Below, piece by piece: positions 1 through 8,506 of a DNA stretch of 64,000 nt. Below the pieces are notes generated by a model. That model was not told where the DNA came from, searched no databases, and saw only the letters and a program-made list of their open reading frames with translations. The position numbers were made by a program, and so were the translations under genes. The stretch's first letter is position 1; every line of letters begins with the position of its first letter. Source of the stretch: Pseudarthrobacter siccitolerans (GTDB taxonomy: Bacteria; Actinomycetota; Actinomycetes; Actinomycetales; Micrococcaceae). The stretch spans positions 1,178,001 to 1,242,000 of the forward strand of contig NZ_JAUSXB010000001.1 in assembly GCF_030823375.1 (NCBI RefSeq), in the 5' to 3' direction.

Positions 1-484
1 CCAACAGCCCGTGGTCACGGAGCATCTTGCCGCGCTCGGCATCGGGCAGGATGTACCACTCGTAGGAACGGACGAACGGGTAGACGCAAAGCCACTCGGC
101 CGGTGCGACGCCCCGGGAGTAGGCAGGAGTATGGTTCTTGGCGAACTCCGCCTCGCGGTGCACGCCCATGGCCGACCAGACAATCTCGGTTCCGGCGAAG
201 AGGGTGCTGCGGCGGATGTCCCGGATTGCCTGCTGCAGGCCTTCAGGTTTGGGCCCGTGGAGCCACACCATCACGTCAGCGTCTGCCCGCATCGCTGAGA
301 CGTCGTAGCTGCCGCGGTGTGTCACGCCGGCCTGGGTAAGCCGTTCCAGCAGGGCCTCGAAATCAGCGGCGGCATCAGCGCTGCGGATCAGGGTTTCGGA
401 ACGCTTGAAAACCGTCCAAAGGGTGAAAAACTGCTCAACTGATTCTTCGGTTTTAGTGACAGATTCGGCAGAAGTGTGGCTCAT
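1..484 (-). CDS. hemQ: HemQ coproheme decarboxylase, N-terminal part (cut by window edge)
   Basis: Reading the minus strand from the ATG at 484 gives 161 codons without a stop, beginning MSHTSAESVTKTEESVEQFF and running off position 1. The segments VMVWLHGPKPEGLQQAIRDI and CVYPFVRSYEWYILPDAERG followed by MLRDHG are typical of the chlorite-dismutase fold of actinobacterial HemQ. This enzyme oxidatively decarboxylates two propionates of coproheme III to give heme b, the last step of the coproporphyrin-dependent pathway; the Tyr in CVYPF is the likely catalytic radical residue by family knowledge. hemY, hemE and hemA follow within 5 kb, which fits the role. The C-terminal third, with the heme-ligating His, lies outside the window. 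Confidence 0.9.
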   Translation of the reverse strand, partial: MSHTSAESVTKTEESVEQFFTLWTVFKRSETLIRSADAAADFEALLERLTQAGVTHRGSYDVSAMRADADVMVWLHGPKPEGLQQAIRDIRRSTLFAGTEIVWSAMGVHREAEFAKNHTPAYSRGVAPAEWLCVYPFVRSYEWYILPDAERGKMLRDHGLL

Positions 485-596
485 GGTTACAAGTTTGCCC
501 CTTCGTACCGGCCAAGTCGAAACCAGCGAGTTCTACAGAGCGTAGAAGTGGTCAAAGTCACAGCGCGTCCGCTATCCCGCCAGCCCTGCGGCGGTC

Positions 597-1583
597 CTAG
601 GGATTCCGCAAGCGGAAAAAGACCAGCCCCGCGGCCCCTGCCACTCCCACCAGCCCCGAGCCCAGCCACAGCAAGGCGCTCTTCGGCTCCGGCTGCGCAT
701 TCAACTCCGCGCTGCTCCGCACGCTGCTGGCTTGAGTGCCTGCGCTGTAGGAAGGGCTCCAGCCCGCGTCGGACTGGGGTACTGCATAGTTCGACGCATT
801 GGCCGCCTGCCCGGCGGACGCTGCCGCGCTGGATGCAGCCCCTGCGGTTGCTTCGGTTCCGGATTGGCCTTTGCCCGTGCCTGGTAGGTCCACGGGACTG
901 GGTCCGCCGGGGCTGGGCTCCGCGGCCGGGCCGCCCGCCGGACCCGCCGGCGTTTCCTGCGCGCCAGGGGCTTGCACGTCAGGGGCACCAGCGGCCGCAG
1001 TCCCTGCCGCCGGGCTTCCCGCGGACGCCTTGCCCGGGGCGGACGCCGCGGGATCCGGAGAGGTGGCCGGCGACGTGGGGGCGGAGCCCGCAGGAGCGGA
1101 CGTCGCAGGGCGCGTCGCCGTCGGGGCGCTGGAAGTCGGAGCGCTGGAAGTCGGAACTGGCGAAGGCGCGGCTGTGGGTGCAGGCGCCGGTGTGGAGCGG
1201 GGCGCCTGGGTGACGGCAATGGCCGGCAGAAGGGCGGAAGGGACTACGGAAGCAGAGACAGAAGCAGTGGCGGTCGGGGTGGCCCCGGCCTGACGGTTAC
1301 TGCCGGCGTTGGGGTTCTTGCCCAGGTTCTTGCCGGGCGCATCCTCGCGTGCCCGGGCGGACTGGCCCGCCAACTGGGCCACCACCGGGAGGGAGGCGGT
1401 GTCCACGGCGGGGGCCGCCGGGTCTCCGGGGTCTGCCGTTCCTTCCGCGGCTTGGGACGCCGGGACGCCTGTGGATAGAACCAGTACCGCTCCGATTGCC
1501 GCGGCTGCAGCGCCACGCCGGATTCCCCCATGGATACCAGTCCGGGACATTGAAAGCTCGGACTTGTTTTGAAGCATAGTCAT
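597..1583 (-). CDS. Secreted or membrane-anchored Pro/Ala/Ser-rich protein of unknown function
   Basis: 328 residues from the ATG at 1583 (ATGs at 1577 and 1550 are alternatives). Residues about 20-48 look like a signal peptide (RRGAAAAAIGAVLVLSTGVPASQAA). A long low-complexity stretch rich in Ala, Pro, Ser, Thr and Gly follows, including a tandem SSAPT repeat matched by a 15-bp DNA duplication near 1121-1160. The C-terminus has one hydrophobic segment (LLWLGSGLVGVAGAAGLVFF) and a short basic tail RLRNP. This is the architecture of a wall-spanning stalk held by a C-terminal membrane anchor. An internal LPGTG lies about 90 residues from the end and is too far away to be a sorting signal. No enzyme domain is recognised. 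It sits between hemQ and hemY on the same strand. Function unknown. Confidence 0.7.
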   Translation of the reverse strand: MTMLQNKSELSMSRTGIHGGIRRGAAAAAIGAVLVLSTGVPASQAAEGTADPGDPAAPAVDTASLPVVAQLAGQSARAREDAPGKNLGKNPNAGSNRQAGATPTATASVSASVVPSALLPAIAVTQAPRSTPAPAPTAAPSPVPTSSAPTSSAPTATRPATSAPAGSAPTSPATSPDPAASAPGKASAGSPAAGTAAAGAPDVQAPGAQETPAGPAGGPAAEPSPGGPSPVDLPGTGKGQSGTEATAGAASSAAASAGQAANASNYAVPQSDAGWSPSYSAGTQASSVRSSAELNAQPEPKSALLWLGSGLVGVAGAAGLVFFRLRNP

Positions 1584-1587
1584 CGAC

Positions 1588-1605
1588 CCTAGCCATTTTG
1601 CTAGG
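1588..1605. promoter_or_regulatory. Perfect 6-bp inverted repeat just upstream of the surface-protein start
   Basis: CCTAGC (1588-1593) and GCTAGG (1600-1605) flank a 6-nt spacer and end 5 bp before the ATG at 1583. It could be an operator or a hairpin at the ribosome-binding region. No clear Shine-Dalgarno is seen here, and no regulator is known. Confidence 0.35.
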
Positions 1606-1688
1606 CGAAGTGAAAGCCGAAGAAGCCTGGAGTGGCGGCCCCGAGAAGGCCTGTTCGCTGGCAGCACGGTTCTGACCAGTAAAGACGT

Positions 1689-3110
1689 TCAGCCGGCCAG
1701 CTTCCGGATCTGCTCCTGTGTGTCGGACACCACTGCGGCGAGTCCGTTGCCGGCCACCCAGCCGCCCACCAGGGCCAGTCCCCCGGCAGCGTCGCACGCT
1801 TCCCGGATTGCGGTCACCCGGGCACGGTGCCCGACGGCGGCAAACGGCAAGGAGCCAGGCCAGCGGACAACGTCCCAGTCCACAACGTCCTGCCAGCTGA
1901 TGCCAACATCCAGCAGTGCCGAGGCATCGGCCAGCGCCGCGGCCAGGAGTTCGTCGTCGTTATCAAGCCCGGCGGGTTGGCTGCCCGCACCTTCGATACG
2001 TCCGTACGAGAGCCGGAGGACATGCCGCCCGGGGCCTGCGGCTTCCGCCAGCCAGTCCCATTTGCCCGTCGCGTGGGTCAGGGCCTTGGCCCGGATGCCG
2101 GGGGTTTGCGGGGCCACGAGGATGCCGGTGCCGCGCGGGCGGCGGTCCAGGCCCGGCTTGTCCAGAACCAGGGTGACAAGCATCACGTCGGGCCCGGAGC
2201 CCGGTGTCTTGCCCGCGATCGCGGGAACGGCTGCCTCCAGCAGCCCGACGGCGGCCGGGCCATCCACGGCAACTACCAGCAGGCCGGCGTCGTACGTTTG
2301 TCCGGACGTGCCAACGCGCCATCCTTCGGAAGTCCGGGACACCGACGCGGCGCGCGTGGCGGAGACGAGCGTAACGCCCCGGCCGCGAAGCTCGCTGACC
2401 AGTGCATCCACCAGTGTGTGCATGCCGCCTTCCAGGCCGGCGACGGCGGATCCTGCCTTGGCGGGTCCGGCACTGCTGCGCCGTTGGGCTGCTACGGCGG
2501 CGGCAAGCGAGCCATGCTTGCGGAGTCCGGCGCGGAGTCCCGGCGCCACCATGTCGACGTCGAGAAGCGCGGGGTCGGCCGAGTGCACGCCTCCTACCAC
2601 CGGCTCCACCAGTCGGCCGAGCACGCGCCGGCCCATCCTTGCCTTGACCAGGGCGGCCACGCTGACAACGTCCGCGGCCGCCCCTACGGATGCCGGAAGG
2701 ACCCTGTCCAGCGATGCCCGCAGGGAGCCAAGCAGGCCCAGGGAGCGGCGGACTTCGGGGTCCCAAGGGTTCGCCGGGATGCCCAGGACACCGGTTTTGG
2801 GAAGTTCGCGCGGACCGTCCGGGAGCTGCACCCACGCGCCGCCGGGCCGGGGCTGGACGATCCTGCCGGAAAGGCCCAGGTCGCGGGCAAGGGCGGCGAC
2901 GGCATCGGAACGGGTGGCGAAGGATTCGGCCCCGCTGTCCAGGGTGAGGCCGGCCACCACGTGGCTGCCTATGCAACCGCCCCACTCCCGGCCCGCTTCC
3001 AGGACGGTGACCCCGTGTCCGGAAGCCGCGAGTTCCCGGGCGGAAAGGAGCCCCGAGATCCCCCCGCCCAGCACCAGGGCTGACGCGGTCCCGGCCGGGT
3101 TGGTGTCCAC
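1689..3110 (-). CDS. hemY: Protoporphyrinogen/coproporphyrinogen III oxidase
   Basis: 473 residues starting at GTG 3110. The N-terminus ASALVLGGGISGLLSARELA is a Rossmann FAD-binding motif (GGGISG at residues 15-20), followed by VLEAGREWGGCIGS. The C-terminal LVGGWVAGNGLAAVVSDTQE is the second FAD-contacting segment of the HemG/HemY family. In Actinobacteria this oxidase mainly converts coproporphyrinogen III to coproporphyrin III, upstream of ferrochelatase and HemQ. The start overlaps the end of hemE: the stop of hemE (3113-3115) is embedded in CCGGAGTAA, so the ribosome-binding site of hemY lies in the last hemE codons and translation is probably coupled. Length is normal for the family. 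Confidence 0.93.
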   Translation of the reverse strand: MDTNPAGTASALVLGGGISGLLSARELAASGHGVTVLEAGREWGGCIGSHVVAGLTLDSGAESFATRSDAVAALARDLGLSGRIVQPRPGGAWVQLPDGPRELPKTGVLGIPANPWDPEVRRSLGLLGSLRASLDRVLPASVGAAADVVSVAALVKARMGRRVLGRLVEPVVGGVHSADPALLDVDMVAPGLRAGLRKHGSLAAAVAAQRRSSAGPAKAGSAVAGLEGGMHTLVDALVSELRGRGVTLVSATRAASVSRTSEGWRVGTSGQTYDAGLLVVAVDGPAAVGLLEAAVPAIAGKTPGSGPDVMLVTLVLDKPGLDRRPRGTGILVAPQTPGIRAKALTHATGKWDWLAEAAGPGRHVLRLSYGRIEGAGSQPAGLDNDDELLAAALADASALLDVGISWQDVVDWDVVRWPGSLPFAAVGHRARVTAIREACDAAGGLALVGGWVAGNGLAAVVSDTQEQIRKLAG

Positions 3111-3112
3111 GT

Positions 3113-4207
3113 TTACTCCGGGGAGATGGAGTGGATGAGCTCGACAACCCGGGTCAGCACGGCCGGGTCGGTTTCCGGGGGGACGCCGTGCCCGAGGTTA
3201 AGGACGTGGCCCGGCGCCGCAGCGCCGGCCCTGATGACGTCGCGGACGTGGCGCTCGAGGATCTCCCACGGGGCCGACAGCAGGGCGGGGTCGATGTTGC
3301 CCTGCAGCGGAACGGTGCCGCCCAGCCGGCGGTTGGCTTCATCCAGCGGAAGGCGGTAGTCAACACCCACCACGTCCACGCCCACATCGCGCATGGCCAC
3401 CAGGAGCTCGAAGGTACCGGTGCCGAAGTGGATGAGCGGCGCGCCCAGGTGCCGCACGTGGTCAAGGGCGCGGGCGGACGCCGGTGCCACATACCTGCTG
3501 TAGTCGGCCAGACCCAGGGAACCTGCCCAGGAGTCGAAGAGCTGCCCTGCGGAGGCGCCGGCCTCCAGCTGGGCCTGCAGGAACATCCCGGAGGCGTCGG
3601 CGGCCCAGTTGGCCAACGCGCTCCAGGTTTCGGGGTCCGCGTGCATCATGGTCCGCGGGCCGAGGTGGTCGCGGGAGGGCTTGCCCTCAACCATGTAGGC
3701 CGCCAGCGTAAAGGGGGCACCGGCGAAGCCGATCAGGGGTGTTTTCCCGAGTTCATCCACCGTGAGGCGCACAGCCTCGCGGATGGGTTCCAGCGCCTCC
3801 CACGACAGCTGCGGCAGGGCGGCAACATCCGCCGCTGTCCGGACGGGCTTGTCCAGGACCGGGCCCACGCCCGGCACGATGTCCACGCCCACCCCCGCCA
3901 GCTTTAGGGGAATAACGATGTCCGAAAAGAAGATGCCGGCGTCCACGTCATGCCGCCGGACGGGCTGGAGCGTGATCTCCGAAGCGAGTTCCGGCCGGAG
4001 GCAGGAGTCCAGCATGGCGATGCCTTCGCGGACCTTAAGGTATTCGGGAAGGGAACGCCCGGCCTGCCGCATGAACCAGACGGGGCGGCGGGATGGCTTG
4101 CCGCCCCGGTAGGCCGTGATCAGCGGCGAGTCAGCGGTGCGGCCATCCACGAGCGGATGGTCTGCAGCGAGGGCGCCGGCAGCGGACATGGCAGGGCTGG
4201 AAGTCAT
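3113..4207 (-). CDS. hemE: Uroporphyrinogen III decarboxylase
   Basis: 364 residues from ATG 4207, preceded by AAAGGC; an upstream in-frame ATG at 4294 gives a non-conserved extension. The signature RPVWFMRQAGRSLPEY lies at residues 41-56, and GFAGAPFTLAAYMVEGKPSR contributes to the active site. The family removes four acetate carboxyls from uroporphyrinogen III to give coproporphyrinogen III; no cofactor is needed. It is co-directional with hemY, with only 2 nt between stop and next start, and is transcribed divergently from hemA. Full length with no missing motif. Confidence 0.95.
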   Translation of the reverse strand: MTSSPAMSAAGALAADHPLVDGRTADSPLITAYRGGKPSRRPVWFMRQAGRSLPEYLKVREGIAMLDSCLRPELASEITLQPVRRHDVDAGIFFSDIVIPLKLAGVGVDIVPGVGPVLDKPVRTAADVAALPQLSWEALEPIREAVRLTVDELGKTPLIGFAGAPFTLAAYMVEGKPSRDHLGPRTMMHADPETWSALANWAADASGMFLQAQLEAGASAGQLFDSWAGSLGLADYSRYVAPASARALDHVRHLGAPLIHFGTGTFELLVAMRDVGVDVVGVDYRLPLDEANRRLGGTVPLQGNIDPALLSAPWEILERHVRDVIRAGAAAPGHVLNLGHGVPPETDPAVLTRVVELIHSISPE

Positions 4208-4325
4208 GCCTTTGATTGTGCCCAAAAACGGCAGTAAAAGATAACGACAGGCTGTCATGCTGGGGGGCCCCTGCCTGCCAGTGTCAGGAATCACAGCTCC
4301 CCGCAGCTCATCCCGCGCCGGACAG

Positions 4326-4356
4326 TTGTTCTACCGGGAAACGAAAAAGCTATGAT
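4326..4356 (+). promoter_or_regulatory. Putative hemA promoter, leaderless layout
   Basis: TTGTTC at 4326-4331 and TATGAT at 4351-4356 (19-nt spacer) stand 9 nt before the GTG at 4366. The expected transcription start would fall at or very near the start codon, and there is no Shine-Dalgarno, so hemA mRNA is probably leaderless. Confidence 0.55.
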
Positions 4357-4365
4357 TGACCTGCT

Positions 4366-5685
4366 GTGGTTCTTTTTTCATTGGTGGCGTCACACGCCGA
4401 TATCGATCTTGAGACCGTTGCTCAGTTGAGCAACGGTGCTTCGGGGATCGCCACATCCGCCCTCTCGGAGTCGCCGGCAGTGACGGGTGCGGTTGTCCTT
4501 GCCACTTGCAACCGGTACGAAATCTACGGCGAGGCTCCCCATCCGGACGATGTTGAGGCTGCCCGCGCCGCCCTGGTTGCCCAGATCAGCGAAGCCAGCG
4601 GACTGGGCGAACCGCTCGTCTCCCGCTCCTTCAGCACCCGCACCGGCCCCGAAGTCACTCAGCACCTGTTCGCCGTCAGCGCCGGACTGGACTCGGCCGT
4701 CGTCGGGGAACGCGAGATTGCAGGCCAGGTACGCCGGGCACTCATTACCGCCCAGCACGAAGGCACCGCCAGCTCCGGCCTCGTCAGGCTGTTCCAGGCC
4801 GCGTCCAAAACGGCCAAGGACGTGGGCGCCCAGACCGCCCTCGGCTCCAGGGGCCTGTCCATCGTCTCCGTCGCCCTGGACCTTGCCACGGATCTTTCCG
4901 AGAACGCTGACTGGTCCACGAAAAAGGTGGTGGTCTTCGGCACCGGCGCCTACGCCGGCGCCACCATGGCGCTGCTGCGTGAACGCGGCTGCACCGATAT
5001 TTCCGTCTTCTCCTCCTCCGGCCGCGCCGAAGGCTTCGTGGCCACCCGCGGCGGCTCAGCCCTGGATGCCGACTCACTCCGCCCGGCCGTGGCTGCCGCG
5101 GACGTGATGATCGGGTGCAGCGGTTCGGACACCCGCGTTGAGGCCGACGAACTGGCACTGGTCCGCGCGGATTCGCCCCAGCCGCTGATCGCCATCGACC
5201 TGGCCCTCACCCACGATTTTGATCCCGGCGTCGGGGAGCTGGACGGCGTAGAGCTGTTGACCCTGGAGTCCGTGCGCCTCGCTGCACCCCAGGAACAGGC
5301 CGAGTCCCTGTCCCAGGCCAGCGGAATCGTCAGCGGCGCTGCCACGGCGTTCGAACAGGAGCGCGAGGCCCGGTCCGTGGACTCCGCGATTGTTGCCCTG
5401 CGGCGGCACACCATGAATGTCCTGGACGCTGAGATGGAGAAAGTCCGTGCCCGCCACGGCTGCACCGCTGCTGCCGAGGAAGTGGAGTTCGCGCTCCGCC
5501 GCATGGTCAAGCAACTGCTGCACGTCCCCACGGTCCGCGCCCGCGAACTGGCCGCGAACGGCCAGCAGGACGAATATGTGGCCGCCCTGGAGGCCCTCTA
5601 CGGCATCACCGTGGAACAGCCTGCCGCCCGCGCGGTCCCCGAGGCGGAGTGCCCGGTGGACCACAAGGGCCTTGAGACCGCCTGA
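4366..5685 (+). CDS. hemA: Glutamyl-tRNA reductase
   Basis: 439 residues from GTG 4366; the family N-terminus begins almost at once ([18 protein letters not shown]), which fixes the start. [11 protein letters not shown] carries the catalytic Cys48 that forms the thioester with glutamate. The segment [17 protein letters not shown] is the NADPH-binding Rossmann motif, and the C-terminal part is the helical dimerisation domain. The enzyme reduces glutamyl-tRNA(Glu) to glutamate-1-semialdehyde, the first committed step of heme synthesis in bacteria using the C5 route. It is divergent from hemE and converges on moeZ across a repeat-rich intergenic region. Confidence 0.95.
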   Translation: MVLFSLVASHADIDLETVAQLSNGASGIATSALSESPAVTGAVVLATCNRYEIYGEAPHPDDVEAARAALVAQISEASGLGEPLVSRSFSTRTGPEVTQHLFAVSAGLDSAVVGEREIAGQVRRALITAQHEGTASSGLVRLFQAASKTAKDVGAQTALGSRGLSIVSVALDLATDLSENADWSTKKVVVFGTGAYAGATMALLRERGCTDISVFSSSGRAEGFVATRGGSALDADSLRPAVAAADVMIGCSGSDTRVEADELALVRADSPQPLIAIDLALTHDFDPGVGELDGVELLTLESVRLAAPQEQAESLSQASGIVSGAATAFEQEREARSVDSAIVALRRHTMNVLDAEMEKVRARHGCTAAAEEVEFALRRMVKQLLHVPTVRARELAANGQQDEYVAALEALYGITVEQPAARAVPEAECPVDHKGLETA

Positions 5686-5701
5686 CCCGCAACAAACCCG
5701 C

Positions 5702-5903
5702 CAGCGCCCCATCAGCTCCTGCGGCCCATCCCGGAACGCGCCATCAGCTCCCGCAGTCTTCCCGGCAACGCGCCATCACTTTCTACAAAGAAGTGATGGG
5801 GCGTTGGTCCAAAGGGTGCGAAAGGTGATGGCGCGTCCTTCAGGTCGGCGCCAAAAGTGAGAGGGCGTTGGTCGAATACGGGCGAAACGTGATGGCGCGT
5901 TCG
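5702..5903. repeat. Array of seven imperfect repeats of about 32 bp, three on minus and four on plus, meeting in a hairpin
   Basis: The core GTGATGGCGCG or a variant occurs on plus near 5793, 5825, 5857 and 5889 (steps 30-32 bp). Its reverse complement CGCGCCATCA(C) or a variant is centred near 5709, 5742 and 5774 (steps 32-33 bp). The orientation flips at about 5785, where CGCCATCACTTTCT faces AGAAGTGATGGGGCG as a hairpin. Spacers also share bases (for example GTTGGTC and GGGCGAA). The array fills the whole space between the convergent genes hemA and moeZ, so it may end transcription from both sides or act as a REP/BIME-like element. It is not CRISPR: spacers are similar to each other and the orientation inverts. 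Confidence 0.75.
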
Positions 5904-5917
5904 AGTGGGGTTCCGGC

Positions 5918-7117
5918 CTAGTAGACGGGTTTGTGGGGTTCCACCTCGCGCACCCAGGCGAGAATTCCGCCGTCGAGATGGCTGACCCGCTGGTAGCCTG
6001 CCTTCTGCGCCGCGGCCAGCACGTTGGCCGATCGGGTCCCGGCCTTGCAGTGGAACACGATGTCCCGGTCCTGCGGGAGTTCATTCCACGCCTCGCCGGC
6101 GAGGATCCGGCCCTGCGGGATCAGCGTTGCCCCGTCAATCCGGACGATGTCGTACTCCCCCGATTCCCGGACATCCACCAGTTCAAAGTCTTTCAGTCCC
6201 GCCTTCCGTGAGGCGAGCATGGTGGCCAGCTGGGTTGCCGTGACGGTGTGTTCCGTGTCCGATGGTGCCGCCGGGGCTATGCCGCAGAAGGCCTCGTAGT
6301 CCGTCAGCTCCGTAATCGGCGCCGCCGCCGGGTCCTTCGAAACGCGGATCTCGCGCCAGCTTCCGCCCAGGGCGTCAAACAGTGCCACGCGCCCCAGCAG
6401 TGAACGTCCGACGCCGGTGATCAGCTTGACTGCCTCCGTCACCATCAGCGATCCCACGGCGGCGCAGAGCATGCCGAACACTCCGCCCTCGCCGCATGAG
6501 GGCACAGAACCGGCGGGCGGCGCTTCAGGGTAGAGGTCGCGGTAGGTGGGCCCATGCTTTTCCCAGAAGACGCTGACCTGGCCGTCGAACCGGAAGATGG
6601 AGCCCCAGACGTAGGGCTTGCCCAGGATGGCGGCGGCGTCGTTCACCAGGTAGCGGGTGGCGAAGTTGTCGGCCCCGTCCAGGATCAGGTCGTAGCCGGC
6701 GAACAGCTCCAGGGCGTTGGAGGCGTCCAGCCGGACGTTGTGCAGCCGGACTTCCACCAGCGGGTTGAGGGCAGCGATCGCGTCCCGCGCCGACTCGATC
6801 TTCGGCCGGCCCACATCTGCGACCCCGTGGATGACCTGGCGCTGCAGGTTGCTGAGGTCAACAACGTCGTCGTCAATAATGCCCAGCGTTCCCACGCCCG
6901 CGGCAGCGAGGTACAGCAGCGCCGGCGATCCCAGCCCGCCTGCACCGATGACCAGCACCTTCGCATTCTTGAGCCGCCGCTGCCCCAGGGCGCCGATCTC
7001 GGGAATGATGAGGTGCCGCGAGTAGCGTTCCACCTCTGCCGGAGTGAGCTCACCTGCCGGTTCAACCAGCGGATCCAGTGAAACTGTTGAAACATTTGCG
7101 GTGGATGTCGAAGCCAT
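5918..7117 (-). CDS. moeZ: Adenylyltransferase/sulfurtransferase MoeZ (ThiF/MoeB domain plus rhodanese)
   Basis: 399 residues from ATG 7117. Residues about 30-270 form an E1-like ThiF/MoeB domain: RYSRHLIIPEIGALGQRRL, then the nucleotide motif VIGAGGLGSPALLYLA (residues 56-71). Residues about 290-399 are a rhodanese domain with the active-site loop HCKAGTRS (Cys357). Such fusions adenylate the C-terminal Gly-Gly of small sulfur carriers (MoaD, ThiS, CysO) and supply persulfide sulfur. No paired CxxC zinc motif of the E. coli MoeB type is visible. ThiS and ThiG are encoded 2.6 kb away and no separate thiF is seen, so ThiS is a plausible partner. It converges with hemA and diverges from a TetR gene. 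Confidence 0.9.
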   Translation of the reverse strand: MASTSTANVSTVSLDPLVEPAGELTPAEVERYSRHLIIPEIGALGQRRLKNAKVLVIGAGGLGSPALLYLAAAGVGTLGIIDDDVVDLSNLQRQVIHGVADVGRPKIESARDAIAALNPLVEVRLHNVRLDASNALELFAGYDLILDGADNFATRYLVNDAAAILGKPYVWGSIFRFDGQVSVFWEKHGPTYRDLYPEAPPAGSVPSCGEGGVFGMLCAAVGSLMVTEAVKLITGVGRSLLGRVALFDALGGSWREIRVSKDPAAAPITELTDYEAFCGIAPAAPSDTEHTVTATQLATMLASRKAGLKDFELVDVRESGEYDIVRIDGATLIPQGRILAGEAWNELPQDRDIVFHCKAGTRSANVLAAAQKAGYQRVSHLDGGILAWVREVEPHKPVY

Positions 7118-7153
7118 ACTTCAATGTATGCCCCGGGATACCACCCGGTCATA

Positions 7154-7178
7154 TTACCCCGAAGTAGAGTGGGGGTAA
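7154..7178. promoter_or_regulatory. Inverted repeat in the moeZ/tetR divergent promoter region, possible TetR operator
   Basis: TTACCCC (7154-7160) and GGGGTAA (7172-7178) form perfect 7-bp arms around 11 nt, 24 bp before the tetR start. Position and symmetry fit an autoregulatory operator. This is inference from layout only. Confidence 0.4.
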
Positions 7179-7201
7179 CTGCAAGGGAAAGAAGGACAAC
7201 T

Positions 7202-7867
7202 GTGGTCCATGAAGCACGGGCTGGGCGCCCGTCCGCAGCCGAACCGCAAACCGCCTCACGCCCCGCCGGGCAACGCTCCGCCCGGCTTCCCAGGGACGAA
7301 AGACGCGCACAACTCCTTTCCGCAGCGCAGGAAGTTTTTGTTGCCAACGGCTACCACGGCGCGGCCATGGACGAGATCGCCGAGACCGCCCACGTCAGCA
7401 AGCCCGTCCTTTACCAACACTTTCCTTCGAAGCGGGAGCTGTACCTGGCCCTGCTCGAAAGCCATCTGGCCTCCCTGACCGAGCTGATGCTGGGGGCGCT
7501 GAACTCCACCACGGACAACGACGAACGGGTGCAGGCCGTGATGAGGGCCTATTTCCAGTTCATCGCCAACGATGACCAGGCCCACCGGCTGGTGTTCGAG
7601 TCAGACCTCATCAATGATCCGGATGTCAGCTCACGGCTGGAAACCTTCAACCGGACCTTCGCCGATGCCATTGCCCGCGTCATCGCAGAAGACACCAAGC
7701 TTCCGCACCTGGAGGCAGAGCTGCTGGGGCGCGGCCTTGCCGGCATGGCCCACGTCAGTGCCCGGTACTGGCTGGAAACGGACGGCAATCTGGACCTCGA
7801 TGTGGCCAGTGACCTCATCTACCGTTTAGCTTGGCGCGGAATCTCTCGCTTCCCCAAAGAGTCCTAG
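7202..7867 (+). CDS. TetR/AcrR-family transcriptional regulator
   Basis: 221 residues from GTG 7202, chosen because AGAAGGA lies 5 nt upstream; the longer frame from 7124 has no ribosome-binding site and overlaps the divergent promoter. After a disordered basic N-terminus of about 35 residues comes a TetR helix-turn-helix (RRAQLLSAAQEVFVANGYHG, MDEIAETAHVSKPVLYQHF). The ligand domain is typical of the actinobacterial group with an FESDLINDP segment. The effector is unknown. It is divergent from moeZ. A TAGACT box just downstream (7865-7870) suggests that the following DUF3107 gene has its own promoter. Confidence 0.88.
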   Translation: MVHEARAGRPSAAEPQTASRPAGQRSARLPRDERRAQLLSAAQEVFVANGYHGAAMDEIAETAHVSKPVLYQHFPSKRELYLALLESHLASLTELMLGALNSTTDNDERVQAVMRAYFQFIANDDQAHRLVFESDLINDPDVSSRLETFNRTFADAIARVIAEDTKLPHLEAELLGRGLAGMAHVSARYWLETDGNLDLDVASDLIYRLAWRGISRFPKES

Positions 7868-7918
7868 ACTACAAATAAGACATAACCCGAGAAACGTGAA
7901 CTGGCTGGGAGGCCCCCT

Positions 7919-8143
7919 GTGGAGATTAAGATCGGCGTTCAGAACGTTGGCCGCGAAATTGTGCTGGAGTCAAATGATGATGCAGACTCGGTGGCCAAGG
8001 TGGTCCAGGAAGCCATCAGCAACGGCGGCGACCTGCGCCTGAAGGATGACAAGGGACGCCTGATCATTGTTCCCGGTAAGGCACTGGCCTACGTGGAAAT
8101 CGGTGCTGAAGAAGTCCGCCGCGTAGGGTTCGGCCAGTTCTAG
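7919..8143 (+). CDS. DUF3107 family protein
   Basis: 74 residues from GTG 7919 with GGGAGG upstream. The sequence VEIKIGVQNVGREIVLESND through the C-terminal GAEEVRRVGFGQF matches the small DUF3107 family found throughout Actinobacteria. It has a mixed charged composition and no signal or membrane segment, so it is cytosolic. Its function is not established. The neighbouring TetR gene and a small membrane-protein gene are on the same strand. Confidence 0.85.
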   Translation: MEIKIGVQNVGREIVLESNDDADSVAKVVQEAISNGGDLRLKDDKGRLIIVPGKALAYVEIGAEEVRRVGFGQF

Positions 8144-8182
8144 CCCGCACCTTCTAACAAGGCGAGTATTCAGAGGAGGGCC

Positions 8183-8485
8183 ATGCTTTCGTTGACCATC
8201 GTGGTGCTGGTAACAGCTGCCGCAGGTTTCATCGTCTGGGCCAACGACAAACGCCACACAAAATACGGCGTTGGCGTGCCGGCCGGAGTTGCCGTGGGTG
8301 TGGGCGCGTTGAGCTGGATCATCCTGGTGACCGCTGGCTTTGGTTACCGGCCAGGGCTGACCTGGATGCCGTGGGTCCTCCCTATGGTGATCGGATCAGC
8401 GGCGGCCGTGGCGGCCGTCATCTACCTGGGCCGCACCCGCGCCAAACGGGATCTGGAACGGCTTACTGCGGCGCTGAAGCTCTAG
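8183..8485 (+). CDS. Small three-helix membrane protein, unknown function
   Basis: 100 residues from ATG 8183 with GAGGAGGG-like sequence 7 nt upstream. Three hydrophobic segments are visible: about residues 2-18 (LSLTIVVLVTAAAGFIVW), 31-53 and 63-83. A basic, helical tail follows (RTRAKRDLERLTAALKL). No named family is recognised. It is followed directly by a strong terminator, so it is probably the last gene of the unit starting at DUF3107 or tetR. Confidence 0.75.
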   Translation: MLSLTIVVLVTAAAGFIVWANDKRHTKYGVGVPAGVAVGVGALSWIILVTAGFGYRPGLTWMPWVLPMVIGSAAAVAAVIYLGRTRAKRDLERLTAALKL

Positions 8486-8506
8486 CCTCAAGAACTCACG
8501 CAAGTA

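Noticed and set aside
870..884. LPGTG in the Pro/Ala-rich surface protein as a sortase sorting signal
   Set aside because: It lies about 90 residues before the C-terminus and is not next to the hydrophobic helix and basic tail; the protein more likely stays in the membrane. Coordinates are approximate.
5702..5903. CRISPR array
   Set aside because: Repeat units are imperfect, spacers resemble one another, the orientation inverts, and no cas gene is near.
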